A stretch of DNA of 64,000 nt, taken from NCBI RefSeq assembly GCF_900110115.1, contig NZ_FOCM01000003.1:186001-250000 (forward strand). Direction: 5' to 3'. The position numbers and the translations under genes were made by a program. Shown here piece after piece: positions 34,802 to 43,971 of this stretch (position 1 is the first letter of the stretch; each line of letters starts with the position of its first letter). Below the pieces are notes generated by a model, which was given only the letters and a program-made list of their open reading frames with translations, was not told where the DNA came from and made no database searches. Origin of the DNA: Palleronia pelagia (lineage in GTDB: Bacteria; Pseudomonadota; Alphaproteobacteria; Rhodobacterales; Rhodobacteraceae).

Positions 34802-36229
34802 TCAAATGTCCGTCGGTTGGTTGTCGCCCAGCGCGCCGCGGCCGCCGCTTTCTGCTGCCAGTGCCGCGCGCGACCAGCGCAGGGTGACGATGGCGCCGGT
34901 GCGGGTCCGGTGCGGCGACCGCTCGGTAAACTGGTCGACCCCGTTGGCGAAGACCAGCTCGGCGCCCGAACGTTCCAGCAGCGTCTTCGCGATGAACAGG
35001 CCCAGCCCCATGCCCTGGCTGTCCTCGCGGCGCGTCGTGCGACCGGCATTGCGGCTGCGCATGAACGGGTCGCCCAGGACGGGCAGAAGGTCGGGCGGAA
35101 AGCCGGGGCCGTCGTCCGCAATGCGCAGGTTGATGGTCTCGTCGCTCCAGCGGGCGTCGATCCAGACCCGCGACCGGGCGAAATCCACCGCGTTTTGGAT
35201 CAGGTTGCGCAGGCCGTGCACCACTTCGGGGCGGCGCAGGATCACGGGCTCCTCGTCCTCGGGGTCGAACTCGACGGCGCCGGTGGGGGCGAGGTCGTAG
35301 ATCAGCTCGACCCCGCGGGCGCCGTGCGGCTCGGCCGCTTCCTCCAGCACCGCCGACAGGGGCGCGTGGCGCATGTGGCTGTCCTGCTTGCCGGCGCGAC
35401 CCATGGAGTGAAGGATCATCCGGCACCGCTCGGCCTGGTCGCGGATCAGCCGCGCGTCGTCGCGCAGGTCCGAGTCCTCGCCCAGCTCCTCGAGCATCTC
35501 GCCGCTGACCAGCGCGATGGTCGACAGGGGCGTGCCCAGTTCGTGCGCGGCGGCGGCGACCACGCCGCCCAGGTCGGTCAGCTTCTGTTCGCGCGCCAGA
35601 GCCATCTGCGTCGCCTGCAACGCGTCGGCCATGGCCGTCATCTCCAGCGTGACCCGGCGCGCGTAGGCGGCCTGGAAGATGACCCCGATGCAGATCGCCG
35701 CCCAGAAGCCCAGCCGAAACAGCGGGGGCAGGTGCATCTCGGCCCCGTCGGTGGTGCTGAGCGGGACGTAGACCCAGAAATTCGTCGTGGTCAGCCCCAC
35801 CGCGACGACGCACACCAGCAGGGTCGCGTTCAGCCGCAGCACCGCGGCCGAGATCGCCACCTGCGCGAGGATCAGGGACGCGAACGGGTTGTTCAGCCCG
35901 CCCGTGAGCATGAGCAGCGTCGACAGGTGCACCATGTCGAAGACCAGCACGCCCGCCAGCCCGGTCTCGTTCAGGCGCTTGTTCTCGGGATAGATCAGCG
36001 CGGCGGCGACATTGGTGATGACCGCCACCGCGATGGTGACCGCGATCAGCCCGGTGGGCAGCGCCAGGTCGAGGAACACCAGCGACAGGATGACGGTCAC
36101 GACCTGCCCGGCAATGGCGATCCAGCGCAGCAGGATCATGGTGCGCAGGCGCACCCAGTTCGACCGTCGCGGCGCCGCGAAGATCGGTTCGTTGGGGCCG
36201 AAATCGGGCGCTGTGTCTGTCTGCGTCAT
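34802..36229 (-). CDS. regB: Redox-responding sensor histidine kinase RegB/PrrB/ActS
   Basis: RegB is the membrane sensor kinase of the global redox system that controls photosynthesis, CO2 and N2 fixation and respiration genes. Counting from the ATG at 36229, the 475-residue protein has about six N-terminal membrane helices, the conserved ubiquinone-binding motif GGLNNPF (residues 110-116), the phospho-acceptor His229 in AAHELGTPLSTIALVSGEM, and Cys269 in AERCRMIL, which aligns with the redox-active cysteine. The C-terminal ATPase domain shows DDGPGFP and GMGLGLFIAKTLLE. It is divergent from senC, with regA beyond. An ATG at 36253 is an alternative start. Confidence 0.95.
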   Translation of the reverse strand: MTQTDTAPDFGPNEPIFAAPRRSNWVRLRTMILLRWIAIAGQVVTVILSLVFLDLALPTGLIAVTIAVAVITNVAAALIYPENKRLNETGLAGVLVFDMVHLSTLLMLTGGLNNPFASLILAQVAISAAVLRLNATLLVCVVAVGLTTTNFWVYVPLSTTDGAEMHLPPLFRLGFWAAICIGVIFQAAYARRVTLEMTAMADALQATQMALAREQKLTDLGGVVAAAAHELGTPLSTIALVSGEMLEELGEDSDLRDDARLIRDQAERCRMILHSMGRAGKQDSHMRHAPLSAVLEEAAEPHGARGVELIYDLAPTGAVEFDPEDEEPVILRRPEVVHGLRNLIQNAVDFARSRVWIDARWSDETINLRIADDGPGFPPDLLPVLGDPFMRSRNAGRTTRREDSQGMGLGLFIAKTLLERSGAELVFANGVDQFTERSPHRTRTGAIVTLRWSRAALAAESGGRGALGDNQPTDI

Positions 36230-36298
36230 CGTTTCGCTTGTAAGGCCGGTCACGCGGCCCGATCAATGGGCCGGATTCGGGACGAAAGGACGCAAGCG

Positions 36299-36940
36299 AT
36301 GAAGAAGGCTTACCTGTTCGGCGGCGCGGCGGTAGTGGCCGTTGGGGTCGGGCTGACCGCCGGCCTGCTGCTGCGCGAGGATGGCGGTCCCTTCGCGCCC
36401 TGCCGGGACAACGTCATCGCCGGGGGCGGCAGCACGATCGGTGGCGACTTCACGCTGGTGTCCGAGACCGGCGAGACCGTGACGTCGGACGACGTCATCG
36501 ACGGACCGACCCTGATCTATTTCGGCTACACCTTCTGCCCCGATGTCTGCCCATACGATGCCGCGCGCAACGCCGAGGTCGTGGACCTGCTGGACGCGCG
36601 CGGCTACGACGTGACGCCCGTGTTCATCACCATCGACCCGGCCCGCGATACGCCCGAGGTGCTGGCCGAGTACACCGACTACCTGCATCCAGACATGCTG
36701 GGGCTGACCGGCTCGGCCGAGCAAGTCGACGCCGCGGCGCGGGCCTATCGCGCGTATTACGGGCGCGGGCCCGATGTGGGCGAGGACGGCTACCTGATGA
36801 ACCACTCGGTCTTCAGCTACCTGGTCCTGCCCGAACACGGCTTCGTCGAGTTCTATCGCGGTGCGCCCGGCGTGGCCGGCGAGGGGATCGAGTCCGACGC
36901 GATGGCCGAGAGCATGGAGTGCTACCTCAGCAGGGCGTGA
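36299..36940 (+). CDS. senC: SCO1/SenC/PrrC copper-binding protein
   Basis: SenC/PrrC is a membrane-anchored periplasmic thioredoxin-fold protein that delivers copper to cytochrome oxidase. The 213-residue product has an N-terminal membrane anchor (AYLFGGAAVVAVGVGLTAGL), the metal motif FGYTFCPDVCPYD (CxxxC), VFITIDPARDTPE, and the copper-ligand His in YLMNHSVFSYLV. It lies between divergent regB and downstream regA, the classic reg/prr arrangement. Confidence 0.95.
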   Translation: MKKAYLFGGAAVVAVGVGLTAGLLLREDGGPFAPCRDNVIAGGGSTIGGDFTLVSETGETVTSDDVIDGPTLIYFGYTFCPDVCPYDAARNAEVVDLLDARGYDVTPVFITIDPARDTPEVLAEYTDYLHPDMLGLTGSAEQVDAAARAYRAYYGRGPDVGEDGYLMNHSVFSYLVLPEHGFVEFYRGAPGVAGEGIESDAMAESMECYLSRA

Positions 36941-37001
36941 TTTGATCGCCGCCGTTCCGCGCCTATGTCACACGACGTAGTAGAGAATTGCGGGATGCGG
37001 G

Positions 37002-37553
37002 ATGAGCGAGACTGCCCAGAAAATCGGTTCGGACAAGAGCCTTCTTCTGCTGGATGACGACGAGGCGTTCCTGAAACGCCTTGCCCGGGCGATGGAGAAG
37101 CGCGGCTTCGAGGTGCGCACCGCCGAGTCGGTCGAAGAAGGACTGGCCGCGGTCCGCGAGGCGACGCCGGCCTACGCCGTCATCGACCTGCGCCTGGGCG
37201 ACGGCAACGGGCTGGACGTGGTCGAGCAGATCCGCGAGCGGCGCGAGGACACGCGCATCGTCGTGCTGACGGGCTACGGCGCCATCGCGACCGCCGTGGC
37301 GGCGGTGAAGATCGGCGCGACCGACTACCTGTCCAAGCCCGCCGACGCGAACCAGATCAGCGCCGCGCTGCTGGCCACCGGCGAGGATCTGCCCCCGCCG
37401 CCCGAGAACCCCATGTCCGCCGACCGGGTGCGGTGGGAACATATCCAGCGCATCTACGAGCAGTGCGACCGCAATGTGTCCGAGACGGCCCGGCGGCTGA
37501 ACATGCACCGCCGGACCTTGCAGCGGATCCTGGCCAAGCGGTCACCGCGCTAG
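37002..37553 (+). CDS. regA: Redox response regulator RegA/PrrA/ActR
   Basis: RegA is the DNA-binding partner of RegB. The 183-residue protein has the receiver domain (LLLDDDEAFLKRLARAMEKR; phospho-acceptor Asp62 in AVIDLRLGDGNGLDVVEQI; KPAD loop) joined by a Pro-rich linker (DLPPPPENPM) to a Fis-type helix-turn-helix ending SETARRLNMHRRTLQRILAK, which is nearly invariant in RegA proteins. It follows senC by 61 bp and ends 3 bp from the convergent LysR gene. Confidence 0.96.
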   Translation: MSETAQKIGSDKSLLLLDDDEAFLKRLARAMEKRGFEVRTAESVEEGLAAVREATPAYAVIDLRLGDGNGLDVVEQIRERREDTRIVVLTGYGAIATAVAAVKIGATDYLSKPADANQISAALLATGEDLPPPPENPMSADRVRWEHIQRIYEQCDRNVSETARRLNMHRRTLQRILAKRSPR

Positions 37554-37556
37554 GTT

Positions 37557-38429
37557 TCAGGCGGCTTCGGCCCGCAACCATCTTACGAACTTGCGCAGCG
37601 TCTCGGGGCGGTGGCCCGGTCTCGTGACGACGAAGTAGCCGTAATCGGTCTCGGTATCCTCGAACAGGTCGATGAGGCTGCCGCGTGCCAGGTCATCGGA
37701 CACCACAGGGTAGGGGAGGATCGCCACCCGGTCCGACCCGCGCAGCGCCTGTAGCAGCATGGCATTGTCGTCGAACTCGGTCGCGCGCACCCGGTCCAGG
37801 TCCAGCCCGTGCGCGCGGGCCCAGTCGATCTCGGCCTGCCTGTAGGGCCCGAGAAGCCAGGGCCAGGTGGACAGCGGCGACAGGTCCGTGAGCGGGCCGA
37901 CGGCCGGTGCCTCGGGCCCCGCGACGACCACGTGCACCGATCCCATCAACCATTCCGACTCGACGCCCGGCCAATCGCCCTTGCCCTGCCGGATGGCCAT
38001 GTCGAACCCGTCGCGCGACAGGTCCACCACGCGGTTCGACGGCAGCAGCTCCAGCTCGACCTCGGGGTGGCGGGTCCAGAACCGACCCATGCGCGGCATG
38101 ATCCAGCTGGCCGCCAGCGACGGCGTCAGCGACACCCGCAGCGGCCGGGTGCTGTTGCGCGTCGCCATGTCCCGCGCCGCACCGGCAATGCGTCCGAACC
38201 CGTCCGTCAGCGCGGCACAGAGCGCGATCGCGTCATGCGTCGGCGCCATTCCGTCAGGCGTTCGCTGGATCAGCGCCACCCCGAAATGCGCTTCGAGCTT
38301 GCGCACGCTCTGCGACACCGCGGCGTGGGTCACGTTCAGCTCGGCCGCGGCGGCGGTGTAGGAGCCCAGCCGCGCGACGGCTTCCAACCCCCGCAAGGCC
38401 TGAAGCGAAGGAACCCCGTGCCAGTCCAT
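37557..38429 (-). CDS. LysR-family transcriptional regulator (GcvA-like)
   Basis: The 290-residue protein has the N-terminal LysR winged helix (SLQALRGLEAVARLGSYTAA then AAELNVTHAAVSQSVRKLEA) and a C-terminal effector domain with VVDLSRDGFDMAIRQGKGDW, resembling the GcvA-like subgroup. Target and effector are unknown. A perfect T-N11-A inverted repeat begins one base upstream of its ATG, so it likely represses itself. A small ORF is divergently placed. Confidence 0.93.
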   Translation of the reverse strand: MDWHGVPSLQALRGLEAVARLGSYTAAAAELNVTHAAVSQSVRKLEAHFGVALIQRTPDGMAPTHDAIALCAALTDGFGRIAGAARDMATRNSTRPLRVSLTPSLAASWIMPRMGRFWTRHPEVELELLPSNRVVDLSRDGFDMAIRQGKGDWPGVESEWLMGSVHVVVAGPEAPAVGPLTDLSPLSTWPWLLGPYRQAEIDWARAHGLDLDRVRATEFDDNAMLLQALRGSDRVAILPYPVVSDDLARGSLIDLFEDTETDYGYFVVTRPGHRPETLRKFVRWLRAEAA

Positions 38430-38446
38430 TGTAAGCCCACCTTACA
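38430..38446. promoter_or_regulatory. LysR-type operator (T-N11-A inverted repeat)
   Basis: TGTAAG-CCCAC-CTTACA is a perfect 6-bp inverted repeat with a 5-base spacer, and contains T-N11-A (T38432 to A38444), the LysR-box signature. It abuts the start codon of the LysR gene (ATG at 38429) and faces the small divergent ORF at 38604. Binding here would block translation-proximal transcription of lysR and could activate the divergent gene. Confidence 0.6.
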
Positions 38447-38603
38447 TGCAAGAATCCGTTCTGATTCGGTATGGCCCACTAGAGCAGCTACATGAGGGAC
38501 ATCGGAAGTCGAAAGGTGCAGCGCCTACCGTAAGAAGCGCATCGTTCCCTTCCTTGGTCCCAAGGGGCCCACCGGAACCCTCACCGCAGGAAAGGATCCT
38601 GTC

Positions 38604-38768
38604 ATGATGAACATCTTCGCTCAAAGCTTCCTCGTCGCCACGCGCCAGGAACCCGGTTACCGCAACCGCGCGCAGAAACGGGCAGAAGACGCCCGGACCG
38701 AGCGGTGGCACAGCGACCGGCGTTCGGGCTTCAGATCTGCGCCAGCAGAGACGCGTGACGGGCGGTGA
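38604..38768 (+). CDS. Small basic protein divergent from lysR
   Basis: A 54-residue ORF (MMNIFAQSFLVATRQEPGYR start) with an AGGAAAGGA ribosome site about 8 nt upstream. It is strongly basic and polar after the first 12 residues, with many Arg and Gln. Its last 38 bp overlap the 3' end of the convergent HD gene. It faces the LysR gene across a 174-bp region with an operator. No family is recognised. Support is the good ribosome site and divergent placement; a spurious ORF is still possible. Confidence 0.45.
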   Translation: MMNIFAQSFLVATRQEPGYRNRAQKRAEDARTERWHSDRRSGFRSAPAETRDGR

Positions 38769-39321
38769 ACGCCGCCCGCACGTCGCGCGGGGGGCGCAGG
38801 ACGATGTCGAGATCCGCGATCAGCTCGGAGTTCGGCCGTCCGAAGAATCGCGTTGCCTCCGCTTCGGCGAAACCTGCGATCTGCACCGCTTCCATCCATG
38901 CACTGACCCGGTCCGCCGCCTTGATCTGCCGCTTGATGTTCTGCGGCAGGGCGGCGGGCAGGCCGAACCGCAGGTGGATCGCCGCCGTCAGCCGGGCGTC
39001 CAGTTCGCCGTAGTTGGCGCCGATGGTGGCCTTCACCGGCGAGATCATGTCGCCGATGACGTATTCCGGCGCGTCGTGCAGCAGCGCGGCCAGCTGCCAG
39101 CGCGGATCGGGACGGGCGCTGGTCGCGGTGAACAGGGTTTCGACCAGCAGGGAATGCTCGGCCACGCTGTAGGCGAAATCGCCCCTCGTCTGCCCGTTCC
39201 AGCGCGCGACGAAGGACAGACCATGGGCGATGTCCTCGATCTCGATATCCATCGGAGTGGGATCCAGCAGGTCCAGCCTGCGGCCCGACAGCATCCGCTG
39301 CCATGCGCGGGGGGTCTTCAT
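38731..39321 (-). CDS. HD-domain hydrolase (YfbR-like 5'-nucleotidase)
   Basis: The 196-residue protein has the metal-binding HD arrangement: SVAEHSLLVETLF, then LAALLHDAPEYVIGDMISPV, with a later Asp in AADRVSAWME. This matches HD proteins related to YfbR, which dephosphorylate deoxynucleoside monophosphates. The substrate here is not certain. It is divergent from ahcY (156 bp between starts). Confidence 0.8.
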   Translation of the reverse strand: MKTPRAWQRMLSGRRLDLLDPTPMDIEIEDIAHGLSFVARWNGQTRGDFAYSVAEHSLLVETLFTATSARPDPRWQLAALLHDAPEYVIGDMISPVKATIGANYGELDARLTAAIHLRFGLPAALPQNIKRQIKAADRVSAWMEAVQIAGFAEAEATRFFGRPNSELIADLDIVLRPPRDVRAAFTARHASLLAQI

Positions 39322-39477
39322 GGGTAAGCCTTCGGTGCCGATGTGTCCGTTTCCGCAGCCATAACGCGGGACGCTGACGGGCGCGACCGTGTCCTTCCGC
39401 GACCGCGACGTGGCGCTGCGTTGCCCGGTGGCCCGTTGAGTGCTATGGCGCAGAAAATTTTGCAAAGGATGGTGGAC

Positions 39478-40863
39478 ATGTCTGACGACTATGTCGTGAA
39501 GGATATCGGCCTGGCCAACTACGGCCGGATGGAGCTGGACATCGCGGAAACCGAGATGCCGGGCCTGATGGCCTGCCGCGAGGAATTCGGCGAGGAAAAA
39601 CCCCTGAAGGGCGCGCGTATCGTGGGCAGCCTGCACATGACGATCCAGACCGGCGTCCTGATCGAGACGCTGGTGGCGCTGGGCGCCGATGTGCGCTGGG
39701 CCTCGTGCAACATCTTCTCGACCCAGGACCACGCCGCCGCGGCTATCGCCAAGGCCGGGGTGCCGGTCTTCGCCGTGAAGGGCCAGACCCTGGAAGAGCA
39801 CTGGGACTACCTCGACCGGTCGTTCCAGTTCGACGACGGCCCCAACATGATCCTGGACGATGGCGGCGACGCGACGCTGTATATCCTGCTGGGCGCCCGG
39901 ATCGAGGGCGGCGAGGAATTCGGCGTGGCCACCTCGGAAGAGGAAGAGGTCATCCAGAAGCAGATCAAGAAGCGTATGGAAGCCTCGCCCGGCTGGTTCA
40001 CCAAGATGAAGGAGCAGATCAAGGGCGTCAGCGAAGAGACCACCACCGGTGTGCACCGCCTCTATGACCTGAAGAAGAAGGGCGGTCTGCCTTTCCCTGC
40101 GATCAACGTGAACGACAGCGTCACCAAGTCGAAGTTCGACAACAAGTACGGCTGCAAGGAGTCGCTCGTCGACGGTATCCGCCGCGCCACCGACACCATG
40201 ATGGCCGGCAAGGTCGCCGTGGTCATGGGCTACGGTGACGTGGGCAAGGGCTCGGCCGCGTCGCTGCGCGGCGCCGGTGCCCGCGTGAAGGTGACCGAGG
40301 TCGACCCGATCTGCGCGCTGCAGGCCGCCATGGACGGGTTCGAGGTCGTGCTGCTGGAAGACGTGGTCGCGGACGCCGACATCTTCATCACCACAACCGG
40401 CAACAAGGACGTCATCCGCATCGAGCACATGCGCGAGATGAAGGACATGGCGATCGTCGGCAACATCGGCCACTTCGACAACGAGATCCAGGTCGCCAGC
40501 CTGAAGAACCACAAATGGACCAAGATCAAGGACCAGGTGGACATGATCGAGATGCCCTCGGGCAATCGACTGATCCTGCTGTCCGAGGGCCGTCTGCTGA
40601 ACCTCGGGAACGCCACCGGCCACCCGTCCTTCGTGATGTCCGCGTCCTTCACCAACCAGGTGCTGGCGCAGATCGAGCTCTGGAAGAACGGCGGCCAGTA
40701 CGAGAACGACGTCTACATCCTGCCCAAGCATCTGGACGAGAAGGTCGCCCGCCTGCACCTGGACCGGATCGGCGTGAAACTGACCCAGCTGGATCCCGAG
40801 CAGGCCGCCTATATCGGCGTGACGCCCGAGGGTCCGTTCAAGCCCGAGCATTACCGCTACTGA
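39478..40863 (+). CDS. ahcY: S-adenosylhomocysteinase
   Basis: AhcY splits S-adenosylhomocysteine to adenosine and homocysteine, clearing the inhibitor left by methyltransferases. The 461-residue product has [40 protein letters not shown], the NAD-binding glycine motif [20 protein letters not shown], and the canonical C-terminus [10 protein letters not shown]. The ATG at 39478 fits the family start ([20 protein letters not shown]) and follows AAAGGA. I searched the 156-bp leader by eye for a SAH riboswitch and did not see one. Confidence 0.97.
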   Translation: MSDDYVVKDIGLANYGRMELDIAETEMPGLMACREEFGEEKPLKGARIVGSLHMTIQTGVLIETLVALGADVRWASCNIFSTQDHAAAAIAKAGVPVFAVKGQTLEEHWDYLDRSFQFDDGPNMILDDGGDATLYILLGARIEGGEEFGVATSEEEEVIQKQIKKRMEASPGWFTKMKEQIKGVSEETTTGVHRLYDLKKKGGLPFPAINVNDSVTKSKFDNKYGCKESLVDGIRRATDTMMAGKVAVVMGYGDVGKGSAASLRGAGARVKVTEVDPICALQAAMDGFEVVLLEDVVADADIFITTTGNKDVIRIEHMREMKDMAIVGNIGHFDNEIQVASLKNHKWTKIKDQVDMIEMPSGNRLILLSEGRLLNLGNATGHPSFVMSASFTNQVLAQIELWKNGGQYENDVYILPKHLDEKVARLHLDRIGVKLTQLDPEQAAYIGVTPEGPFKPEHYRY

Positions 40864-40890
40864 GCTTCAGTCAAGCGACAGTCCTTGTGG

Positions 40891-40915
40891 GGCCCCGGTA
40901 TCGCCGGGGCCTTTT
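40891..40915 (+). terminator. Rho-independent terminator of ahcY
   Basis: A perfect 8-bp stem GGCCCCGG / CCGGGGCC with a 5-base loop is followed by TTTT, 27 bp after the ahcY stop. Confidence 0.85.
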
Positions 40916-41013
40916 CGTTTGCCCATGGGGGCTTTCGCGTCATGCCAAGCTTGACGCACGCCTGTTTTGCCTTCGAAACTGCGCGCGGCACCATAACAGG
41001 AGGACAACGCGCC

Positions 41014-41355
41014 ATGGGAAAACGGGATGACCTGATCGAGAAATACGCGGCCGACCTGCGTGAGAAATGCGGGATGGAGCCGGACATGGACCTTCTGCGC
41101 AAGGTCACCATCGGCTGCGGCCCGGCGATCTACAACGATGACGCGTCCACCGTGGCCGCCAGCGACACGGAAGAGCTCAACCGTATCCGCGAGAACTTCC
41201 TGATGAAGAAGCTGGGCCTGCCCGACAACGACAGCCTGATGGGCGGCATCCAGGAGGTCATCCGCATCTATGGCCGCGAGAACCGCAACAAGTATCGCGC
41301 CGTGGTCTACTACATGCTGACCAAGCATTTCGGCCGCGAAGCCGCCTATTCCTGA
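41014..41355 (+). CDS. DUF2853 family protein
   Basis: The 113-residue product resembles DUF2853, a small helical family of unknown function common in Rhodobacteraceae (MGKRDDLIEKYAADLREKCG; ENRNKYRAVVYYMLTKHFGR). I chose the ATG at 41014, which follows AGGAGG at 41000-41005. There is no signal peptide. It stands alone after the ahcY terminator, and hairpins lacking T-tracts follow at 41356-41432. Confidence 0.82.
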   Translation: MGKRDDLIEKYAADLREKCGMEPDMDLLRKVTIGCGPAIYNDDASTVAASDTEELNRIRENFLMKKLGLPDNDSLMGGIQEVIRIYGRENRNKYRAVVYYMLTKHFGREAAYS

Positions 41356-41432
41356 GCCCCCCTGCGCGGGGGCGCACTGGCCCCCGGGGGAACCGCCCCT
41401 AGATCCCGCCTCAGCAATGGGGCGGGACGTGC

Positions 41433-42410
41433 ATGAAGGACGCAATCCGGGGATGGTTTTTCGAGGGTGACGACCCCATGCCGTGGCGCGAGGTGGCGAT
41501 CACCACGCTGGCCGTGGCGGTGCCGCCCGTTCTTGCCATCCTTGCCTTCGGCCGCATGGGCGCTGTGGCCTTCATCGCCTCGCTGGCCGCGCACCTGTCG
41601 GCCAAGGACGAGGGCGTCCTGACCGGCACCGTCGTGTCATTGGTGCTGGTCATTTCGGGACTGCTGAGCCTCGGTGATCCAGACCTGGCGCTGCTCACCG
41701 CTGCCTCACTGGGAATAATGACCGGCATCTGCGGGTTGCGCGGCATGGCGCGCCCACCCCTGCGCGCGCTGATCACCTGGACCGTCTTCACCAGCCCGAT
41801 TCTGCCTGCGACCGAAAAACCGCTGCTGTTCGCGCTGTTCATCCTCGCCATGGTCTGGAGCCTGGGCGTCACCCACGTCTTCGGCCAGAGCCGCACCACC
41901 GGCGACGAGGACCAGGAGAGCGCCGAGTACGCGCTGGTCTTCGGCATCGCCTTCGCCGTGGGGCTGACGCTCTCGGTCTATATCGGCGGGCGGTATTTCG
42001 GCGATCACGGGTTCTGGTTTCCGCTGACCTTCGTGGTGCTGTGCCTGCCGCCGCACGGGCGGCTGTTCCGGCGCACCCTGAAGCGGACCGTGGGCACCGT
42101 GCTGGGCACCGCCGCCGCGGTCGCCGTCGCGCTGGTCAGCGAGGCGACGTGGCTGGTGGTGACGCTGGGCGCTGTCAGCCTGCCGCTGGCCTTTCGGATG
42201 CTGCCCTATAGCTACACCATCTTCACCGCGATGCTGACGATCTGCGTGCTGGAGCTTCTGGCGCTGGTCTCGCCCGTCAGCACCCTGGCGGCGGAACGGC
42301 TGTACACGATGGCGGCCGCGGCGGCGATGACCTACGCGCTGGGCATCGTGGGCTACGGCGTCCTGATGATCCTGAAGCCCGACGCGGCCAAGACCCTGCG
42401 CGAGGGCTAG
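41433..42410 (+). CDS. FUSC-like integral membrane protein
   Basis: A 325-residue protein with about eight to ten hydrophobic helices and the FUSC-type central segment FWFPLTFVVLCLPPHGRLFR followed by RTLKRTVGTVLGTAAAVAVA. FUSC proteins include aromatic-acid efflux components (fusaric acid resistance, AaeB), but many of this short type are uncharacterised, so no substrate is assigned. Its TAG stop overlaps the convergent EVE gene stop within the tetranucleotide CTAG. Confidence 0.75.
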   Translation: MKDAIRGWFFEGDDPMPWREVAITTLAVAVPPVLAILAFGRMGAVAFIASLAAHLSAKDEGVLTGTVVSLVLVISGLLSLGDPDLALLTAASLGIMTGICGLRGMARPPLRALITWTVFTSPILPATEKPLLFALFILAMVWSLGVTHVFGQSRTTGDEDQESAEYALVFGIAFAVGLTLSVYIGGRYFGDHGFWFPLTFVVLCLPPHGRLFRRTLKRTVGTVLGTAAAVAVALVSEATWLVVTLGAVSLPLAFRMLPYSYTIFTAMLTICVLELLALVSPVSTLAAERLYTMAAAAAMTYALGIVGYGVLMILKPDAAKTLREG

Positions 42411-42820
42411 AGCCCGCCCAGGTCGCGTATCAACTCCCATTCCCCGGGCGTCACGGGCTGCACCGACAGGCGGGAATTCTTCACCAGCACCATGTCGGCC
42501 AGCCGGTCGTCGGCCTTGATCTGGTCCAGTGTCACGGGCGTCGGCAGCGGCTCGACCGCCTTGATGTCCACGCATTCCCAGCGGTCGTCGTCGGTGGTGC
42601 TGTCGGGATGCGCCGTGGCGATGACCTCGACGATGCCCACGACAGCACGTTCCTTCTGCGAGTGGTAGAAGAAGCCCAGGTCGCCCACCGCCATCTCGCG
42701 CATGAAGTTGCGCGCCTGGTAATTGCGCACGCCGTCCCATTCCTCGCCCGCGTCGCCCTTGGCGACCTGGTCGTCCCACGACCAGGTCGAGGGTTCCGAT
42801 TTGAACAGCCAGTAGCTCAT
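42407..42820 (-). CDS. EVE domain protein
   Basis: The 137-residue protein is a single EVE domain (start [56 protein letters not shown]). EVE domains are PUA-like and bind modified bases in DNA or RNA. Its ATG overlaps the tsaD stop by 4 bp, so it is translationally coupled to a tRNA-modification gene, which suggests an RNA-related role. Confidence 0.92.
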   Translation of the reverse strand: MSYWLFKSEPSTWSWDDQVAKGDAGEEWDGVRNYQARNFMREMAVGDLGFFYHSQKERAVVGIVEVIATAHPDSTTDDDRWECVDIKAVEPLPTPVTLDQIKADDRLADMVLVKNSRLSVQPVTPGEWELIRDLGGL

Positions 42821-43896
42821 GCCTTCGCCCCCTTGCGGCCGCTGCCCAGCATGGGCGCGGCCTCGGTATCCAGCGGCCAGCGCGGGCGCGCGGCCAGGCT
42901 CATGTCGTCGGTCTGCCCCAGGCGGAGGCGTTCGATCCCCGCCCAGGCGATCATCGCCGCGTTGTCGGTGCAAAGCGCCAAAGGCGGCGCGGTGAAGGCG
43001 ATGCCCCGTTCTGCGCAAAGGTCGCTCAGCCCGGCCCGGATCGCGCCGTTGGCCGCCACGCCCCCGGCCACGGCGAAGGCGGTGGCCTCGGGCATCAGGT
43101 CCAGCGCGCGGCGCGACTTGGCCACCAGGATATCGGCCACCGCCGCCTGGAACGACGCGCAGATGTCGTCGCGGGTGGACGCGGGCAGGGTGCCGTCGAC
43201 CAGCGCCGCGTCGCGGGCGCGCAGCACGGCGGTTTTCAGCCCCGAGAAGGACATGTCGCAGCCGTCCCGGTCCAGCAGGGGCCGGGGCAGGGTGATGACA
43301 TCGCTGCCACGCGCCGCCGCCCGCTCGACCTCGGGGCCGCCGGGCTGGGGCAGGGACAGGGCCTTCGCGATCTTGTCGAAGGCCTCGCCCGGTGCGTCGT
43401 CGATGGTGCCGCCCAGCCGGGTGAACCTGTCGGCGGCCGTCACGCGCAGGAACTGGCAATGCCCGCCCGAGACCAGCAGCATGAGATACGGGAACGCCAG
43501 CCCGTCGGTCAGCCGGGGCGTCAGCGCGTGGCCGGCCAGGTGGTTCACGCCGATGATCGGCAGGCCCAGTGCGGCGGCGAAACCCTTGGCGCACATCACG
43601 CCCGCCATCACCCCGCCGATGAGGCCCGGGCCCGCGGTCACCGCCACGCCGTCCAGGTCACGCGGCCCGAGATCGGCGGCCGCCAGCGCGCGCTCGATGG
43701 CGAGGTCCAGTTTCTCCACGTGGGCGCGGGCGGCGATCTCGGGCACCACGCCGCCGAAGGCCGCGTGCAGGTCGGCCTGCCCGAAGACCACGTTCGACAG
43801 GATCTCGGGCGGCTGGCCGGGGGCGTGCCGCACAACGGCCGCGCCGGTGTCGTCGCAGCTGCTTTCGATGCCGAGAATGGTGAGCGTCGTGTCCAT
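42817..43896 (-). CDS. tsaD: tRNA N6-adenosine threonylcarbamoyltransferase TsaD
   Basis: TsaD transfers the threonylcarbamoyl group to A37 of ANN-decoding tRNAs. The 359-residue product starts [20 protein letters not shown] and shows the iron-binding motif NHLAGHA, the [11 protein letters not shown] loop, and the C-terminal [16 protein letters not shown]. The ATG at 43896 fits the family start. hemD is divergent, 75 bp away. Confidence 0.96.
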   Translation of the reverse strand: MDTTLTILGIESSCDDTGAAVVRHAPGQPPEILSNVVFGQADLHAAFGGVVPEIAARAHVEKLDLAIERALAAADLGPRDLDGVAVTAGPGLIGGVMAGVMCAKGFAAALGLPIIGVNHLAGHALTPRLTDGLAFPYLMLLVSGGHCQFLRVTAADRFTRLGGTIDDAPGEAFDKIAKALSLPQPGGPEVERAAARGSDVITLPRPLLDRDGCDMSFSGLKTAVLRARDAALVDGTLPASTRDDICASFQAAVADILVAKSRRALDLMPEATAFAVAGGVAANGAIRAGLSDLCAERGIAFTAPPLALCTDNAAMIAWAGIERLRLGQTDDMSLAARPRWPLDTEAAPMLGSGRKGAKA

Positions 43897-43971
43897 GCCG
43901 GCCTGTTGCCTTGGAAGTCGCCCGGGCCTACCACTTGGCCCTGCAGCCGTCCATTGTGAAGGAGCCGCGCC

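Noticed and set aside
39322-39477. Possible SAH riboswitch in the ahcY leader
   Set aside because: I looked for the conserved SAH riboswitch core and stem pattern in the 156-bp leader and found no match.
41356-41432. Terminator after the DUF2853 gene
   Set aside because: Several GC hairpins (for example GCCCCC with GGGGGC) are present but none is followed by a T-tract, so none was listed.
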